DNA from: Dongia rigui
Lineage (GTDB): Bacteria; Pseudomonadota; Alphaproteobacteria; Dongiales; Dongiaceae
Direction: 5' to 3'
DNA: 64,000 bases
Assembly (NCBI RefSeq): GCF_034044635.1
Contig: NZ_JAXCLX010000004.1
Coordinates: forward strand, 248,001-312,000
Shown piece by piece: positions 55,552 through 64,000 of this stretch. Position 1 is the stretch's first letter. Each line of letters starts with the position of its first letter. The notes beneath the pieces were generated by a model. The model saw only the letters and a program-made list of their open reading frames with translations. It searched no databases and was not told where the DNA came from. A program made the translations under genes and the position numbers.

Positions 55552-56406
55552 TCAGTACTTGTCGTCCTGAACGGCGGCACTGATTTCCTTGGAATACCAC
55601 ATCTGTTGCAGGCGGTTGAGCTGCTTGGGCTCGAACGCCTTGAACGGCAGCTCGGCGATGAAGTTGATGTAGCGGCGCGGAATGTCGGTGATACCGCGCG
55701 GGCTGACCCCATGGATCGCCAAGGGCGAGTTGACGAAGCAGGCATAGGAATTGGGCGCATAGGTGAGCGTCTTTACCAGCTCTACATCGCGATCCAGCGA
55801 GCGGTGCTTGATAAAACGCGGTTCGCGTCGCCAGCGATAGATGTCGAAATCGCCGCCGCTGACCTGGTCGCGCGAGTCGCGAAAATAGAACAGCGCCGAG
55901 AAGATCTTGTCGCAGAGATCGACATGGGGTGTCTTGACGCTCGTGACCTGGCGCACAGGCGTGTTCATGACGAACTGGCAATCGAGCCGGATGTCCGCCT
56001 CGCCGGCAAATCCGCGCGGCACCACACGCCAATCTTCGAAACGCCGGCCGATCTTTTCCTCGAGATCGGGAAACTCCGAGCGTAGGTGATTGCCGAACAG
56101 ACGCGTCACGTGGCGCCAATAGTCACCCGATGTGTGGTACTCGAAGAACTCCCGCCACAGGGGTGAAAAGCGACGATCGCCCAGCACCTGCTTGACCGTG
56201 AGCCGAACCGCGACGTTGCTGCCCGCCTCGGCACGGCCGTTGAGGATCGTGTCGAGACCAGGGAACTCGGCCTCCAGCTGCTGATAGACATCGCTGGGCA
56301 CGGCATTCTGACGCGCGTAATGCGCATAAGGCTGCGTTACGACTTCTTCAGGTCGCACGCTTTCCAGCATGTGCGGCGCGCGTTGTTCGACCGTGGCTGC
56401 CAACAT
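55552..56406 (-). CDS. 2-oxoglutarate/Fe(II)-dependent oxygenase-like protein
   Basis: 284 residues from ATG 56406, which has GGAG nine bases before it (a frame to 56448 is also open). The facial triad is visible: His161 and Asp163 in VKTPHVDLCDKIFSALFYF, His232 in SPLAIHGVSPRG, with the oxoglutarate Arg probably among RRYINF at 244-245. The order and spacing match 2OG-Fe(II) oxygenases of the prolyl hydroxylase-like superfamily. Substrate unknown; in this setting it may hydroxylate a sugar or polyol of an envelope polymer. A strong terminator follows. Confidence 0.78.
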   Translation of the reverse strand: MLAATVEQRAPHMLESVRPEEVVTQPYAHYARQNAVPSDVYQQLEAEFPGLDTILNGRAEAGSNVAVRLTVKQVLGDRRFSPLWREFFEYHTSGDYWRHVTRLFGNHLRSEFPDLEEKIGRRFEDWRVVPRGFAGEADIRLDCQFVMNTPVRQVTSVKTPHVDLCDKIFSALFYFRDSRDQVSGGDFDIYRWRREPRFIKHRSLDRDVELVKTLTYAPNSYACFVNSPLAIHGVSPRGITDIPRRYINFIAELPFKAFEPKQLNRLQQMWYSKEISAAVQDDKY

Positions 56407-56539
56407 CGACTTTATCTCCACTCCTGCCCTCAAAGCGGCGCTGTGCACGCTTGGGGAAATTTCATCGGAACGGTTGCAGTGTCACCCGATTTGCAATTTC
56501 CGACAATTCGACAACCCGCCGCAGCGACGTTACGTCGCC

Positions 56540-57442
56540 TCAGGCCGCCAGCTTGCGGCACAGGTCGAGCGCATCGTGGCGCACGTGATTGAGTGCCATC
56601 TCCCGCTCCACCATCGCCACGTCGACAATGCCCTTGTCGAGCATCTCGTTCAGCAAGCCGAAGAACAGCCGTTCCTGATTCGGATCTGGGTGGGGCTGGT
56701 AGAACCCATCTTTGACCGCCCGCGGTCGTGAAGCGCCGATCCCCCGCTTGATCGCCTTGACGATGTTGCCGGCAAACGACTTCTTCGGTTTTTCCCGGAT
56801 CGAGAAGTCGATCGGCAAGCCGGTCTTCCAGGGCTGCGTCCGCCGATAGGTCGTGTGCAGGATCTTGGTGGCTGGGGTCAGATGGTCGAAGTCATTCCAC
56901 TCCGGCTCAAGGATACCGACTGTCGAATCCGCCTCGTATTCCAGCTTGATCCATTTCAGGTAATCCTTCTTGAACTCGAAGAGTTCGCCAAAGGTCCGCT
57001 CGGCGTCCCAATGCGTCAGCTTGGCATTTTCGAGCAGCATGACGCTGGAAGCGCGATAGGGCGGCATCTCCTTCAACGCCGGCCGCATGCAGCACATCAG
57101 GGCCGCGCCCTTCATGTCTCGCGTAAAGAGTTCCATGATGTCGCCGACCGCAAAGCAGTCCGGATCGATAACGATCGCCCGCCCCTGATATCCCATGTCC
57201 TTGGGCGGGGTGAAACGCACCGGGGTGAAGGATTGCAGATCCGCATCCGTCCAGACTCGGTGCTCCAGGCCCCGCAAAAATTTCTGGCCGATCCGGTTAT
57301 GGAGCCAGGGATAGTCCTTGAAATGCATGACCTGGACGTCAAACGCGTCCGGCTGCCTGCTATTGCGCTTGGCGGCATAGCCGGCGACCAAGGCCCCCAG
57401 GTATTGTTCGTCGTTGGACTGGATAAAGAGCTTGTATTGCAC
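56540..57442 (-). CDS. Glycosyltransferase-like (GT8/nucleotide-sugar) protein
   Basis: 300 residues from a GTG at 57442 with GGGAG six bases before it. Seen: N-terminal MQYKLFIQSNDEQYLGALVA, VQVMHFKDYPWLHNRIGQKFL, then RAIVIDPDCFAVGDIMELF, whose D-x-D lies where GT-A families bind metal and nucleotide sugar, and HTTYRRTQPWKTGLPIDF. I recognise no exact family; GT8 or a host-unrelated nucleotide-diphospho-sugar transferase is the best guess. No transmembrane segment. Same strand as the oxygenase gene downstream (133-base gap). Confidence 0.6.
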   Translation of the reverse strand: MQYKLFIQSNDEQYLGALVAGYAAKRNSRQPDAFDVQVMHFKDYPWLHNRIGQKFLRGLEHRVWTDADLQSFTPVRFTPPKDMGYQGRAIVIDPDCFAVGDIMELFTRDMKGAALMCCMRPALKEMPPYRASSVMLLENAKLTHWDAERTFGELFEFKKDYLKWIKLEYEADSTVGILEPEWNDFDHLTPATKILHTTYRRTQPWKTGLPIDFSIREKPKKSFAGNIVKAIKRGIGASRPRAVKDGFYQPHPDPNQERLFFGLLNEMLDKGIVDVAMVEREMALNHVRHDALDLCRKLAA

Positions 57443-57672
57443 CAGACACTCCCAGTTGGCGGCCTAAAGGGGCCTGTCCTGCCATGGCGCGGATGATAGT
57501 CGGCGCCCCAGCCATCGGCAACCGAACCACTTGATAATGCGCCGATTTGCCGCAAAGTCTGCAGGGTTATTCACATTGGCCGCACCCCCATGGAATTGAC
57601 ACCTCCAGACGGATGTATCACAACCGGTATACCCGCCGTAATGGTCGGTAAGTCATTCTAAAGGCACAGCCA
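57443..57672. other. Divergent intergenic region between the glycosyltransferase-like and ABC exporter genes
   Basis: 230 bases holding the promoters of two divergent genes. TTGACA occurs at 57596-57601 on the plus strand, but no -10 box is found at the correct spacing. AAAGG at about eight bases precedes the TTG start of the ABC gene. No operator, riboswitch or repeat is recognised. Confidence 0.5.
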
Positions 57673-59511
57673 TTGCCAGCTCCAGAGCATCGCGACCTCA
57701 GTCATACCCTAGAGGCAAAGCAGACGCCCTCCGCTTTGACCAATGCGTTCCGGGTGATCCGGAAGCATGGATTGTGGCGCCAGGTCCCCGTGATGATCGG
57801 GGTCATGGCGGCAAGCGTCCTCGAGGGGCTGTCGGTCGCCAGCCTCTTCCCGATTCTCGCCATCGTCTCGGGAGACCCGACCGAAAAGCCCAACAAGGCC
57901 GAGCGCTTCATTCTGAGCGCGCTTGATCTGCTTCATATCCCGGCGACGCTGGGGGCGCTTGTATTGCTGCTGGGGGCCATCGCTGTCCTCAAGGCCATCA
58001 TTTCGCTCAATGTCAGCCGGTACGTCGGGTTCCTGGTCGCCGAGATCGCCACCGAGATGCGCTCGCGCATGATCGACGCGATGCTGGCCGCAAGATGGTC
58101 GTATTATACGGTCAATCCGATTGGCCGCTTCGCCAGCGCCATCACCAACGAGGCAAACTGGGGCTCAGCCATCTATCGGACCTCGTTGAACCTGATCATT
58201 GCGACGATCCAGGCCACGATCTTTGCCGTCATCGTGTTCCTGGTCGACTGGAAGATCGCCATTGTCGGATCGCTGATGGCAGTGGTCGTCGGGATTACAA
58301 TGCGCCTGCTCATCCGCCGCTCCCGCGCATTCGCCCGGCGCATGCTGATAACGAGCCGTACCATTGTTTCTGATCTCAACGATGTTGTTGTCAGTTTCAA
58401 ACCGATGAAGGCGATGCACCGCCACGAAGCCCTCATCCAGGAGCTTCGGAACGAGACGAAGTCGTTGCGCGAGTCGCTGCGTGAGTTGGTCCTGCTGGAG
58501 CAGCTTGCCGGCCAGCTGCCGGATCTGTTGATCATCATGATGCTCGCCGGGGTCGCCTATGTCGCCGTCGGGCTGCTGCACCTCGACCTCGCCAGCATCC
58601 TCGTCTCCGGCTTGCTCATCCTGGGCCTGACGCGCTCGGTCGCCAAAGTGCACCGCTCTGCCCGTGAATCCGCCCATGCCGAAGTCGGCTATTGGTCTTT
58701 CATGGATACGCTTCGCGAGACAGAAGCGGCCGCCGAAGCCTTCAAGGGCCGCGGCACACCGAGCCTCAAGAGCGTCTGCCGCCTAGAGAACGTGACCTTC
58801 TCCTATGGCCGGGCGCCCGTGCTGCGCAATGTCTCGATCGAGCTTGCCGCCGGCACGATCACGACCTTGGTCGGTGAGTCAGGATCCGGCAAAACGACCA
58901 TCGCCGATTTGATCCTGGGGCTGTTCGAGCCGGAACAGGGCCGCGTGACGCTCGACGGCGTGCCGTTGAAGGAAATCGATATCGGCCGCTGGCGCAGCCA
59001 GGTCGGCTATGTGCCGCAGGAGATCCTGCTGTTCAACGACACGATCCTGGGCAACGTCACCCTGGGCGACCCGACCATCACCGAGGCCGATGCGATCCGT
59101 GCCCTAGAAACGGCGGGCGCCATGCGTTTCGTTGCCGAACTGCCCCATGGCCTGTTCACGACAGTGGGAGATCGCGGCGTGCTGCTTTCCGGCGGGCAAC
59201 GGCAACGCATCGCCTTGGCGCGCGCCTTGGTGACAGAGCCGGCGCTCCTCATTCTTGACGAAGCGACCAGCGCCCTCGACCCGGAAACCGAAGCTGAAAT
59301 CTGCGCCGCGGTTGGTCGTCAGCGCGGCCGACTGACCGTTCTTGCCATCACGCATCAGCCGGCCTGGGTCGAGCTGGCAGACCGCGTCTATCGCATCGAC
59401 CAGGGCAACGTTATGCAAGACAGTGGCGGTGACGTGACGAACGCACCGGCACAATCGCCTCAGTTAACGCCGGCTGGGGCCGTCGTCACTTTTCCATCCC
59501 GGATTTCATAG
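57673..59511 (+). CDS. ABC exporter (permease plus ATPase), 612 aa
   Basis: A full half-transporter of the type I exporter (MsbA-like) class. The start is TTG, since an in-frame TAA lies at 57649-57651 and no ATG/GTG is between. Seen: about six membrane helices in 1-330; the ATPase has Walker A GESGSGKTT near 401, signature LSGGQRQRIALARAL near 506, Walker B LLILDEATSALD near 526, and H-loop LAITHQ. All key residues are intact. The 3' end overlaps the next ABC gene by 52 bases on the other strand. Substrate unknown. Confidence 0.93.
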   Translation: MPAPEHRDLSHTLEAKQTPSALTNAFRVIRKHGLWRQVPVMIGVMAASVLEGLSVASLFPILAIVSGDPTEKPNKAERFILSALDLLHIPATLGALVLLLGAIAVLKAIISLNVSRYVGFLVAEIATEMRSRMIDAMLAARWSYYTVNPIGRFASAITNEANWGSAIYRTSLNLIIATIQATIFAVIVFLVDWKIAIVGSLMAVVVGITMRLLIRRSRAFARRMLITSRTIVSDLNDVVVSFKPMKAMHRHEALIQELRNETKSLRESLRELVLLEQLAGQLPDLLIIMMLAGVAYVAVGLLHLDLASILVSGLLILGLTRSVAKVHRSARESAHAEVGYWSFMDTLRETEAAAEAFKGRGTPSLKSVCRLENVTFSYGRAPVLRNVSIELAAGTITTLVGESGSGKTTIADLILGLFEPEQGRVTLDGVPLKEIDIGRWRSQVGYVPQEILLFNDTILGNVTLGDPTITEADAIRALETAGAMRFVAELPHGLFTTVGDRGVLLSGGQRQRIALARALVTEPALLILDEATSALDPETEAEICAAVGRQRGRLTVLAITHQPAWVELADRVYRIDQGNVMQDSGGDVTNAPAQSPQLTPAGAVVTFPSRIS

Positions 59512-61163
59512 ACGCGGTCAGCCGCGCGGACCCAAAGTGCCTGGTGCGTGATCGCAAGGATCGTCCGGCTGCCGGTCAATGCGCGGGCAGCACGGCTGAT
59601 TTCCTTGGCCGTCTTCTTGTCGAGCGCGCTGGTCGCCTCATCAAGAATGAGCAGCTTCGGATCGCCGATCAACGCGCGCGCAATCGCCAAACGCTGCCGC
59701 TGTCCACCCGATAGCAGACTGCCGCGGACACCAATGGTGAAGTCCATCTCGCCCGGCAGTTTCGAGACAAAGCCCCAGGCATCTGCGGCCTTCAATGCCG
59801 CTTCGACCTGCCCACGAGATACGGTCGGATCGCCCAGGGTGATGTTGTTGATGATGGTGTCGTTGAAAAGGATGCTGTCCTGCGGAATGTAGCCGAGCTG
59901 ACGACGCCACCCGGCCATATCGATTTCCTGCAGCGGCAGCCCATTGATCTTTACCGTGCCATCCGTCGCCTGGTGCAAACCGGCGACGAGATCAGCGATC
60001 GTCGTTTTCCCGGCACCGGACGGCCCGATGATCGTGGTCAACTCTCCTGCGGCCAAGGTCACATTGGCCCCACGCATAACCTGCTTGCCAGGATATGCAA
60101 AACCGACATCGCTGAACTCGATCGTCGCCGGCAGTGACGGCATTTTGCCGGAAGACAGATGCTCGCGATTGGCCCGCACCTCCTGCAGCAGATGCTGCAG
60201 GTGCCAGAATGACGGTCGCTCCAGAACGACCCGCTGATAATTGGAGCGGACGGTGCCGATGGAATCGGCAACGCGCTTGAGCAGAAGGGTCGAGCCCAGC
60301 ATGACACGCAGATCCATGCCCAGCACTGAGTGGCCGATAAACAGGCCACCGAGGATGAGAATGGTGAACAGCGGCTCCTGCACCGCACGAACGGCACTGG
60401 TGCTGTATGTCTCAGCTTGGGTTGCCCTGCGAAGGCGTTCGACATGGACTGCAAAGGTGTGGCCAATGAAGCTGTGCCGGTTCATCGCCTTGAGCGCCTT
60501 CACATTCGTCAGCGCATCAGTGACGGCGTGCAGCAGCGCGAGATTGTGTTTGGACTTTCCCCGTCCGGCCTTCTTCGCCATCCGCATATAGCGACCAACG
60601 CCCAACCACAGCACCGCGACAACGGCAACGGCGCCCAAAAAGAATGGCCATGACACAAACAGCGCCATGCCCATGAGCACGAGCGTTTGAATGAGCCCCG
60701 ACAGGCACAGGGCCGAGGCCTTGAAAGCCACGGAGGCGCGATCAGCGTCGGAATTCACCGCGGCGGTATAGCGCGCCACTGGCTGCGCAACGAAGTAGCT
60801 CCACTTGGCATGAACCATCGCGTCGATCAGCTGCAGGCGCACGCTGGTACCGAAATTCGCCACGCTACGGCCGACAAAGACCGAGCCAGCCGTGCCAAAG
60901 ACGAACGACAATGTTGCTGCGCCGACAATAATCAGCAGCAGAACTTCGATCGTCAGCGGCAAATTGAGTTCTGCCAGCCCCCAACGCACATACTCATCGA
61001 TCGCATGGGACTTCATATGGGTTTCGCCGCCGAGGAGGCCGACGATCGGCCACAGCGTCGCAATGCCGACGATTTCAACCAGGCCAGAGACCATCAGCGC
61101 AAAGACGATCAGCAACTGTTGGCGCCAGCCGGTGTGGAAGAAAATCTTGAATACGTCGCGCAC
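59460..61163 (-). CDS. ABC exporter (permease plus ATPase), 567 aa
   Basis: A second type I exporter half-transporter. The start is GTG, because an in-frame TAA is two codons upstream (61167-61169). Seen: membrane region with helices to about 310; ATPase with Walker A GPSGAGKTT near 379, signature LSGGQRQRLAIARAL near 482, Walker B LLILDEATSALD, H-loop LAITHQ. Both nucleotide sites look active, so it can work as a homodimer, or it could pair with the convergent partner. The ParB-like gene lies three bases upstream on the same strand. Confidence 0.93.
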   Translation of the reverse strand: MRDVFKIFFHTGWRQQLLIVFALMVSGLVEIVGIATLWPIVGLLGGETHMKSHAIDEYVRWGLAELNLPLTIEVLLLIIVGAATLSFVFGTAGSVFVGRSVANFGTSVRLQLIDAMVHAKWSYFVAQPVARYTAAVNSDADRASVAFKASALCLSGLIQTLVLMGMALFVSWPFFLGAVAVVAVLWLGVGRYMRMAKKAGRGKSKHNLALLHAVTDALTNVKALKAMNRHSFIGHTFAVHVERLRRATQAETYSTSAVRAVQEPLFTILILGGLFIGHSVLGMDLRVMLGSTLLLKRVADSIGTVRSNYQRVVLERPSFWHLQHLLQEVRANREHLSSGKMPSLPATIEFSDVGFAYPGKQVMRGANVTLAAGELTTIIGPSGAGKTTIADLVAGLHQATDGTVKINGLPLQEIDMAGWRRQLGYIPQDSILFNDTIINNITLGDPTVSRGQVEAALKAADAWGFVSKLPGEMDFTIGVRGSLLSGGQRQRLAIARALIGDPKLLILDEATSALDKKTAKEISRAARALTGSRTILAITHQALWVRAADRVYEIRDGKVTTAPAGVN

Positions 61164-61166
61164 GGA

Positions 61167-61844
61167 TTAGCTCGTTGCTGCCTTGATTGCTTCGCCCAGG
61201 ATATCGCGGCCATTACTGCGCCCGTTCTTCACGAAGCGCCTCGCCCAGGCTTTGTCGACATGCGTAATCCTTGCCGAAACGCTTGGCAACTCAAGTATTT
61301 GCGCCGCCGCCATGCGATGGGTTCCGCGCCTGACATGGACCACTTCGCCGTCAGCGGCGATACCGAGGCAGATGTCATCATCGCCGCTGTAGCGATAGCC
61401 ATCCCGCTTCATCGACGTATAGAGATCCAGATAATCGCGGCAGTAAGCCACAATTTCCGCCTCGGAGTTGAACACGCGGCCGCGCCCTTCGACCGGCCGT
61501 CCAGCCACCCAGCTCGCCTTAAGCCACTGGTAAAGCCTCGTTTTTGTGAACTCGTCACCGAAACGGGCAATGTCGGACATGTCCATGTAGGTGTAGAGGT
61601 CATTGATGGGATCGGACGGCAGGGTGCCAAGGCCATCGATCAGAAACCGGTCCTTGATCGGCCTGACCGCCTTGGCACTCAGCTTGCGCCTGATCTTCAT
61701 GGCCGGAACCTGCACATGGAGTTCGCCCCCCAGGGCCGCTTCAGCGACCCTCGCCTTTTCCCATGCCGGGTTGTCGATCGACGGCCAGATGTGCAGGGAA
61801 AGGGACGCGAGGCCCCGACTGATCTCCCCTCCCCATTTTCCCAT
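61167..61844 (-). CDS. ParB-like-fold hypothetical protein
   Basis: 225 residues, no signal peptide. The recognisable part is near 152-192: YSGDDDICLGIAADGEVVHV and then RGTHRMAAAQILELPSVSARI, with GTHR at 174-177, matching the ParB/sulfiredoxin-type GxHR loop. In surface-polymer loci I have seen similar orphan ParB-like proteins; a nucleotide-sugar or ATP role is conceivable. It is not next to parA or an origin. Six bases separate it from the 665-aa gene. Confidence 0.7.
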   Translation of the reverse strand: MGKWGGEISRGLASLSLHIWPSIDNPAWEKARVAEAALGGELHVQVPAMKIRRKLSAKAVRPIKDRFLIDGLGTLPSDPINDLYTYMDMSDIARFGDEFTKTRLYQWLKASWVAGRPVEGRGRVFNSEAEIVAYCRDYLDLYTSMKRDGYRYSGDDDICLGIAADGEVVHVRRGTHRMAAAQILELPSVSARITHVDKAWARRFVKNGRSNGRDILGEAIKAATS

Positions 61845-61850
61845 GCCGGT

Positions 61851-63848
61851 TCAGTACCCCCACAGATGCTGCAGGCCAACGGCCCCATTCGGGGAAAGAC
61901 CGAGGACATGCGCTGTGAGATCCGCGTCAGCCGACTTCACCTGAAGGGCTGCGATCCCGCCTGCGCCAACATGCTGGCGCAGGGTCGGCAATACATCGTC
62001 CATCCAGACGATCTCCGAACCGAAGGCCGGCAGCGTCAAGAAGTAGCTCAGCCGCTCACCAGCATGGTTGATCGCCGCCAACTCCACTTTGGCCGGCATG
62101 TCGTAATTGAGATTGCCGCTGGCATTGGCCACATAGACGCCCGTCCGGAATCCGTCCCTGGTCCGGACACGGCCGATCAAGTTCGTCCGCCCCATGATGC
62201 CGATCGACGGGTGCAGCCAATGCGGCAAGGTTGGAATATCCGCGCCGACATTGCGCCAGGATGACTGGAACTCGGTGAAATCCTGGTCGCCGGTCAGGCG
62301 ATGGCGCACCGCCATGTCCGAGGTCGTGACCAGCCGTTGCGGCGCCAGACCGATCTTGAGATGGTCGGGGCAGACCAGTGCCGTCACCGCCTCAGATTTG
62401 CGCGGATGCGCCCAATTGGCCATGACGTCGTCTAGATAGGCCGGACCGACAAAGTCCTTGTGATAGCGCATATCTCCGATATAGCCGCCGGTGCGATCAT
62501 AGAAACGCAGCCAGTAGTCGTCGAACGGCGGGTTCGACGCATCGAAGTTGAACCCGAAGGCCAGCGCGTCGTTGACGGACGTGACCGGCAGGCAGCACGG
62601 ATGGATCATGAAGCCCGCATTGATTGCCGTTTCGACAATGCGCTTTTCTTCCGGCGTGAAAAGGATGTCATCGCGGTTGTCGACGCCGACGCGGCAAAGA
62701 TGGTTGGCAGCGATTGAACCGATCTTGCCCGGCTGCTGGGAGAAACCCTGATCCAGCGCGTACCAAAACGACGTCCCGTAACCGGCATAGGAGGCGGCAA
62801 AATAACTGCGTTCCTTGGACGTGCCTGCGGGTCGCTTGAAATGCACTTCTTCAACCGGTCGCGTGCGCGATCGCTTCAGCGCCGATTTGTTGGCACCGAC
62901 GCCGATTTTCACTTCGTCATCAGCACCCATGTCGAGATCGTAGTTCGGCACGGTCATGACCACTTCGCCGCTGCGCACCACGGAATCGATCAGGCGGAAT
63001 GGCTGCACCTTGTTCGGGTTCTTGAAGAACTGGTGGGAGCCGTGGATGATCGTGAAACTGTCTTTCCAGAACACATCACCACAGATGCGGAAGCGATAGT
63101 GGCGCCCGCGCGTCAGGAACGGGTGCGCCACGAAAACCTTCATGCAAACCGCTCCCTTGCGGTTCGGCATCAGCGCCTTGAGATTGAGGTTGACGGACTC
63201 GCTTGGTCCGAGAACGAGGTAGCTGCGCCGCGTTTCACCCTCGGCAATGATCTCGAAGCGAAATTGCAGCGGATCCTTGATGCCGAAGAATTCTTCGAAA
63301 TGATTGAATGCCAGGGCATCGACGTCTTCGATTTCCAAGGGAACCGCAGCCGTCCCGGCGCAGAATTCCCAGTTCTGCCCGACCCAATGCACCGGCGTCT
63401 TCGGCGCGTGCGCATGAGCAAGGCGCAGGCTGTAACGAAACTTGGTACCGACGTCGGCGCCACCCGTCACGACGGCATCACATGCCTTGATTGTCGCTGC
63501 ATTGACGGGCTTGGCGCCCTTGGGCTGATCGCCAACGATGTCGGTCGAGATCCAGAACGCCTCGATCCCAGCTGCCGCGGCCTTGAATGCCTCGTAGAAG
63601 GCGTGGTCACCGTGAACCGCCACGCGCCGAGCGCCATCGGCCCGCAACAGGTTCAGGACATCGGCAACGGACTGGCTCACCTTAGTCTTGGTGTCCGGCG
63701 CCGCAACCGGGGCGGTACCTGCCTTGAATTTTTTCTTCTTTCCCTTCGGCTTGGGAAGCAGCCAATCAAACAGCGCGGTAGCGCCCGATTTCTGCTCTTT
63801 GCCGGCCGAACCTTGCGTCGCCGACAACTCAATATCCGAGGTCTTCAT
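61851..63848 (-). CDS. 665-aa protein of unknown family
   Basis: A cytosolic-looking protein without signal peptide or obvious membrane helix. A Lys-rich basic stretch lies near 33-44. Residues 60-170 look like a Rossmann-type fold resembling the C-methyltransferase C-terminal domain (VLNLLRADGARRVAVHGDHA, then CDAVVTGGADVGTKFRYSL). The rest is beta-rich: YLVLGPSESVNLNLKAL, RIRNDVFWKD-like region, MIHPCCLPVTSV near 411-425. A repeated-immunoglobulin-like or lectin-like end is possible. RBS AGGGA is present at nine bases. I do not recognise the family; its place at the head of the ABC-exporter operon suggests a linked role. Confidence 0.7.
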   Translation of the reverse strand: MKTSDIELSATQGSAGKEQKSGATALFDWLLPKPKGKKKKFKAGTAPVAAPDTKTKVSQSVADVLNLLRADGARRVAVHGDHAFYEAFKAAAAGIEAFWISTDIVGDQPKGAKPVNAATIKACDAVVTGGADVGTKFRYSLRLAHAHAPKTPVHWVGQNWEFCAGTAAVPLEIEDVDALAFNHFEEFFGIKDPLQFRFEIIAEGETRRSYLVLGPSESVNLNLKALMPNRKGAVCMKVFVAHPFLTRGRHYRFRICGDVFWKDSFTIIHGSHQFFKNPNKVQPFRLIDSVVRSGEVVMTVPNYDLDMGADDEVKIGVGANKSALKRSRTRPVEEVHFKRPAGTSKERSYFAASYAGYGTSFWYALDQGFSQQPGKIGSIAANHLCRVGVDNRDDILFTPEEKRIVETAINAGFMIHPCCLPVTSVNDALAFGFNFDASNPPFDDYWLRFYDRTGGYIGDMRYHKDFVGPAYLDDVMANWAHPRKSEAVTALVCPDHLKIGLAPQRLVTTSDMAVRHRLTGDQDFTEFQSSWRNVGADIPTLPHWLHPSIGIMGRTNLIGRVRTRDGFRTGVYVANASGNLNYDMPAKVELAAINHAGERLSYFLTLPAFGSEIVWMDDVLPTLRQHVGAGGIAALQVKSADADLTAHVLGLSPNGAVGLQHLWGY

Positions 63849-64000
63849 TAGGTAACTTCCCTAAAACTGACGCGCTCAATCCATGGTCTACATCGCGCGC
63901 CCAATGCGCAATGCCTTGTCCGAGGTCCGGACTTTTGCTATGGACCGCGAAATCCTAGTGGTCGCAACCCGTTCGCGCAATTCGCTGATCTGCGACCTAA

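Noticed and set aside
57596-57601. TTGACA as a -35 box for the 612-aa ABC gene
   Set aside because: No -10 hexamer is found 16-18 bases downstream.
63940-64000. Plus-strand open frame from ATG at 63940 to the window end
   Set aside because: Only 20 codons are visible, with no ribosome site or recognisable motif, so it cannot be called a gene.

Overview
The window is about 62-65% GC and densely coded; no gap longer than about 270 bases was found. It looks like the chromosome of a Rhodospirillales-type alphaproteobacterium (Dongia/Azospirillum-like; the genus is inference). The main clues are the order dusB-ntrB-ntrC-ntrY-ntrX-dat-hfq-hflX, a fused ispDF, a short CinA-type pncC, the run rlpA-dacC-tmk-holB-metG-tatD, and two PAS_5-type proteins. 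No transposase, integrase, prophage or CRISPR array was seen.

Layout. (1) 1-13029, all minus: the nitrogen-regulation operon (dusB, ntrB, ntrC, ntrY, ntrX) continues into a D-amino-acid aminotransferase-like gene, a HAD phosphatase, hfq, hflX, a small unknown gene, an inositol-monophosphatase-like gene, a beta-hydroxyacid dehydrogenase and a truncated UPF0303 gene. Many joints are 4-base ATGA/GTGA overlaps. (2) 13123-17577: a HemX/YpjD-type membrane protein diverges from the plus operon ispDF-pncC-DUF429; then ridA-like and gfa-like genes. (3) 17586-24811, minus: housekeeping operon rlpA-dacC-tmk-holB-metG-tatD-MBL hydrolase. (4) 25079-31984: tRNA-Ser(UGA), a small secreted protein, a PAS_5 protein, msrQ without msrP, then a plus operon of a PLP aminotransferase, a two-subunit N,N-dimethylformamidase-like iron hydrolase and a FrnE-type DsbA protein. 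(5) 31994-38610: mfd-sdhE, divergent recG with a TTG start, and a DUF502 membrane protein. (6) 38698-45393: PAS_5-Sel1 pair, a CC0125/CC1285-type lipoprotein, a second DD-carboxypeptidase carrying a SPOR-like tail, a large two-block Sel1 protein, and a class III aminotransferase. (7) 45394-52708: pbpC with a giant alpha-2-macroglobulin that has an intact CLEQ thioester motif. (8) 52936-63848: a probable envelope glycoconjugate region with an ELM1-family protein, a CDP-alcohol phosphotransferase with an unusual N-terminal domain, a 2OG-Fe(II) oxygenase, a glycosyltransferase-like protein, two tail-to-tail ABC exporters that overlap by 52 bases, a ParB-like-fold protein and a 665-residue unknown.

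Much of regions 3, 6, 7 and 8 concerns the cell envelope: peptidoglycan trimming (two DD-carboxypeptidases, RlpA, PBP1C), periplasmic defence (A2M) and a surface polymer or lipid. The least explained parts are region 8 and the dimethylformamidase-like operon of region 4.
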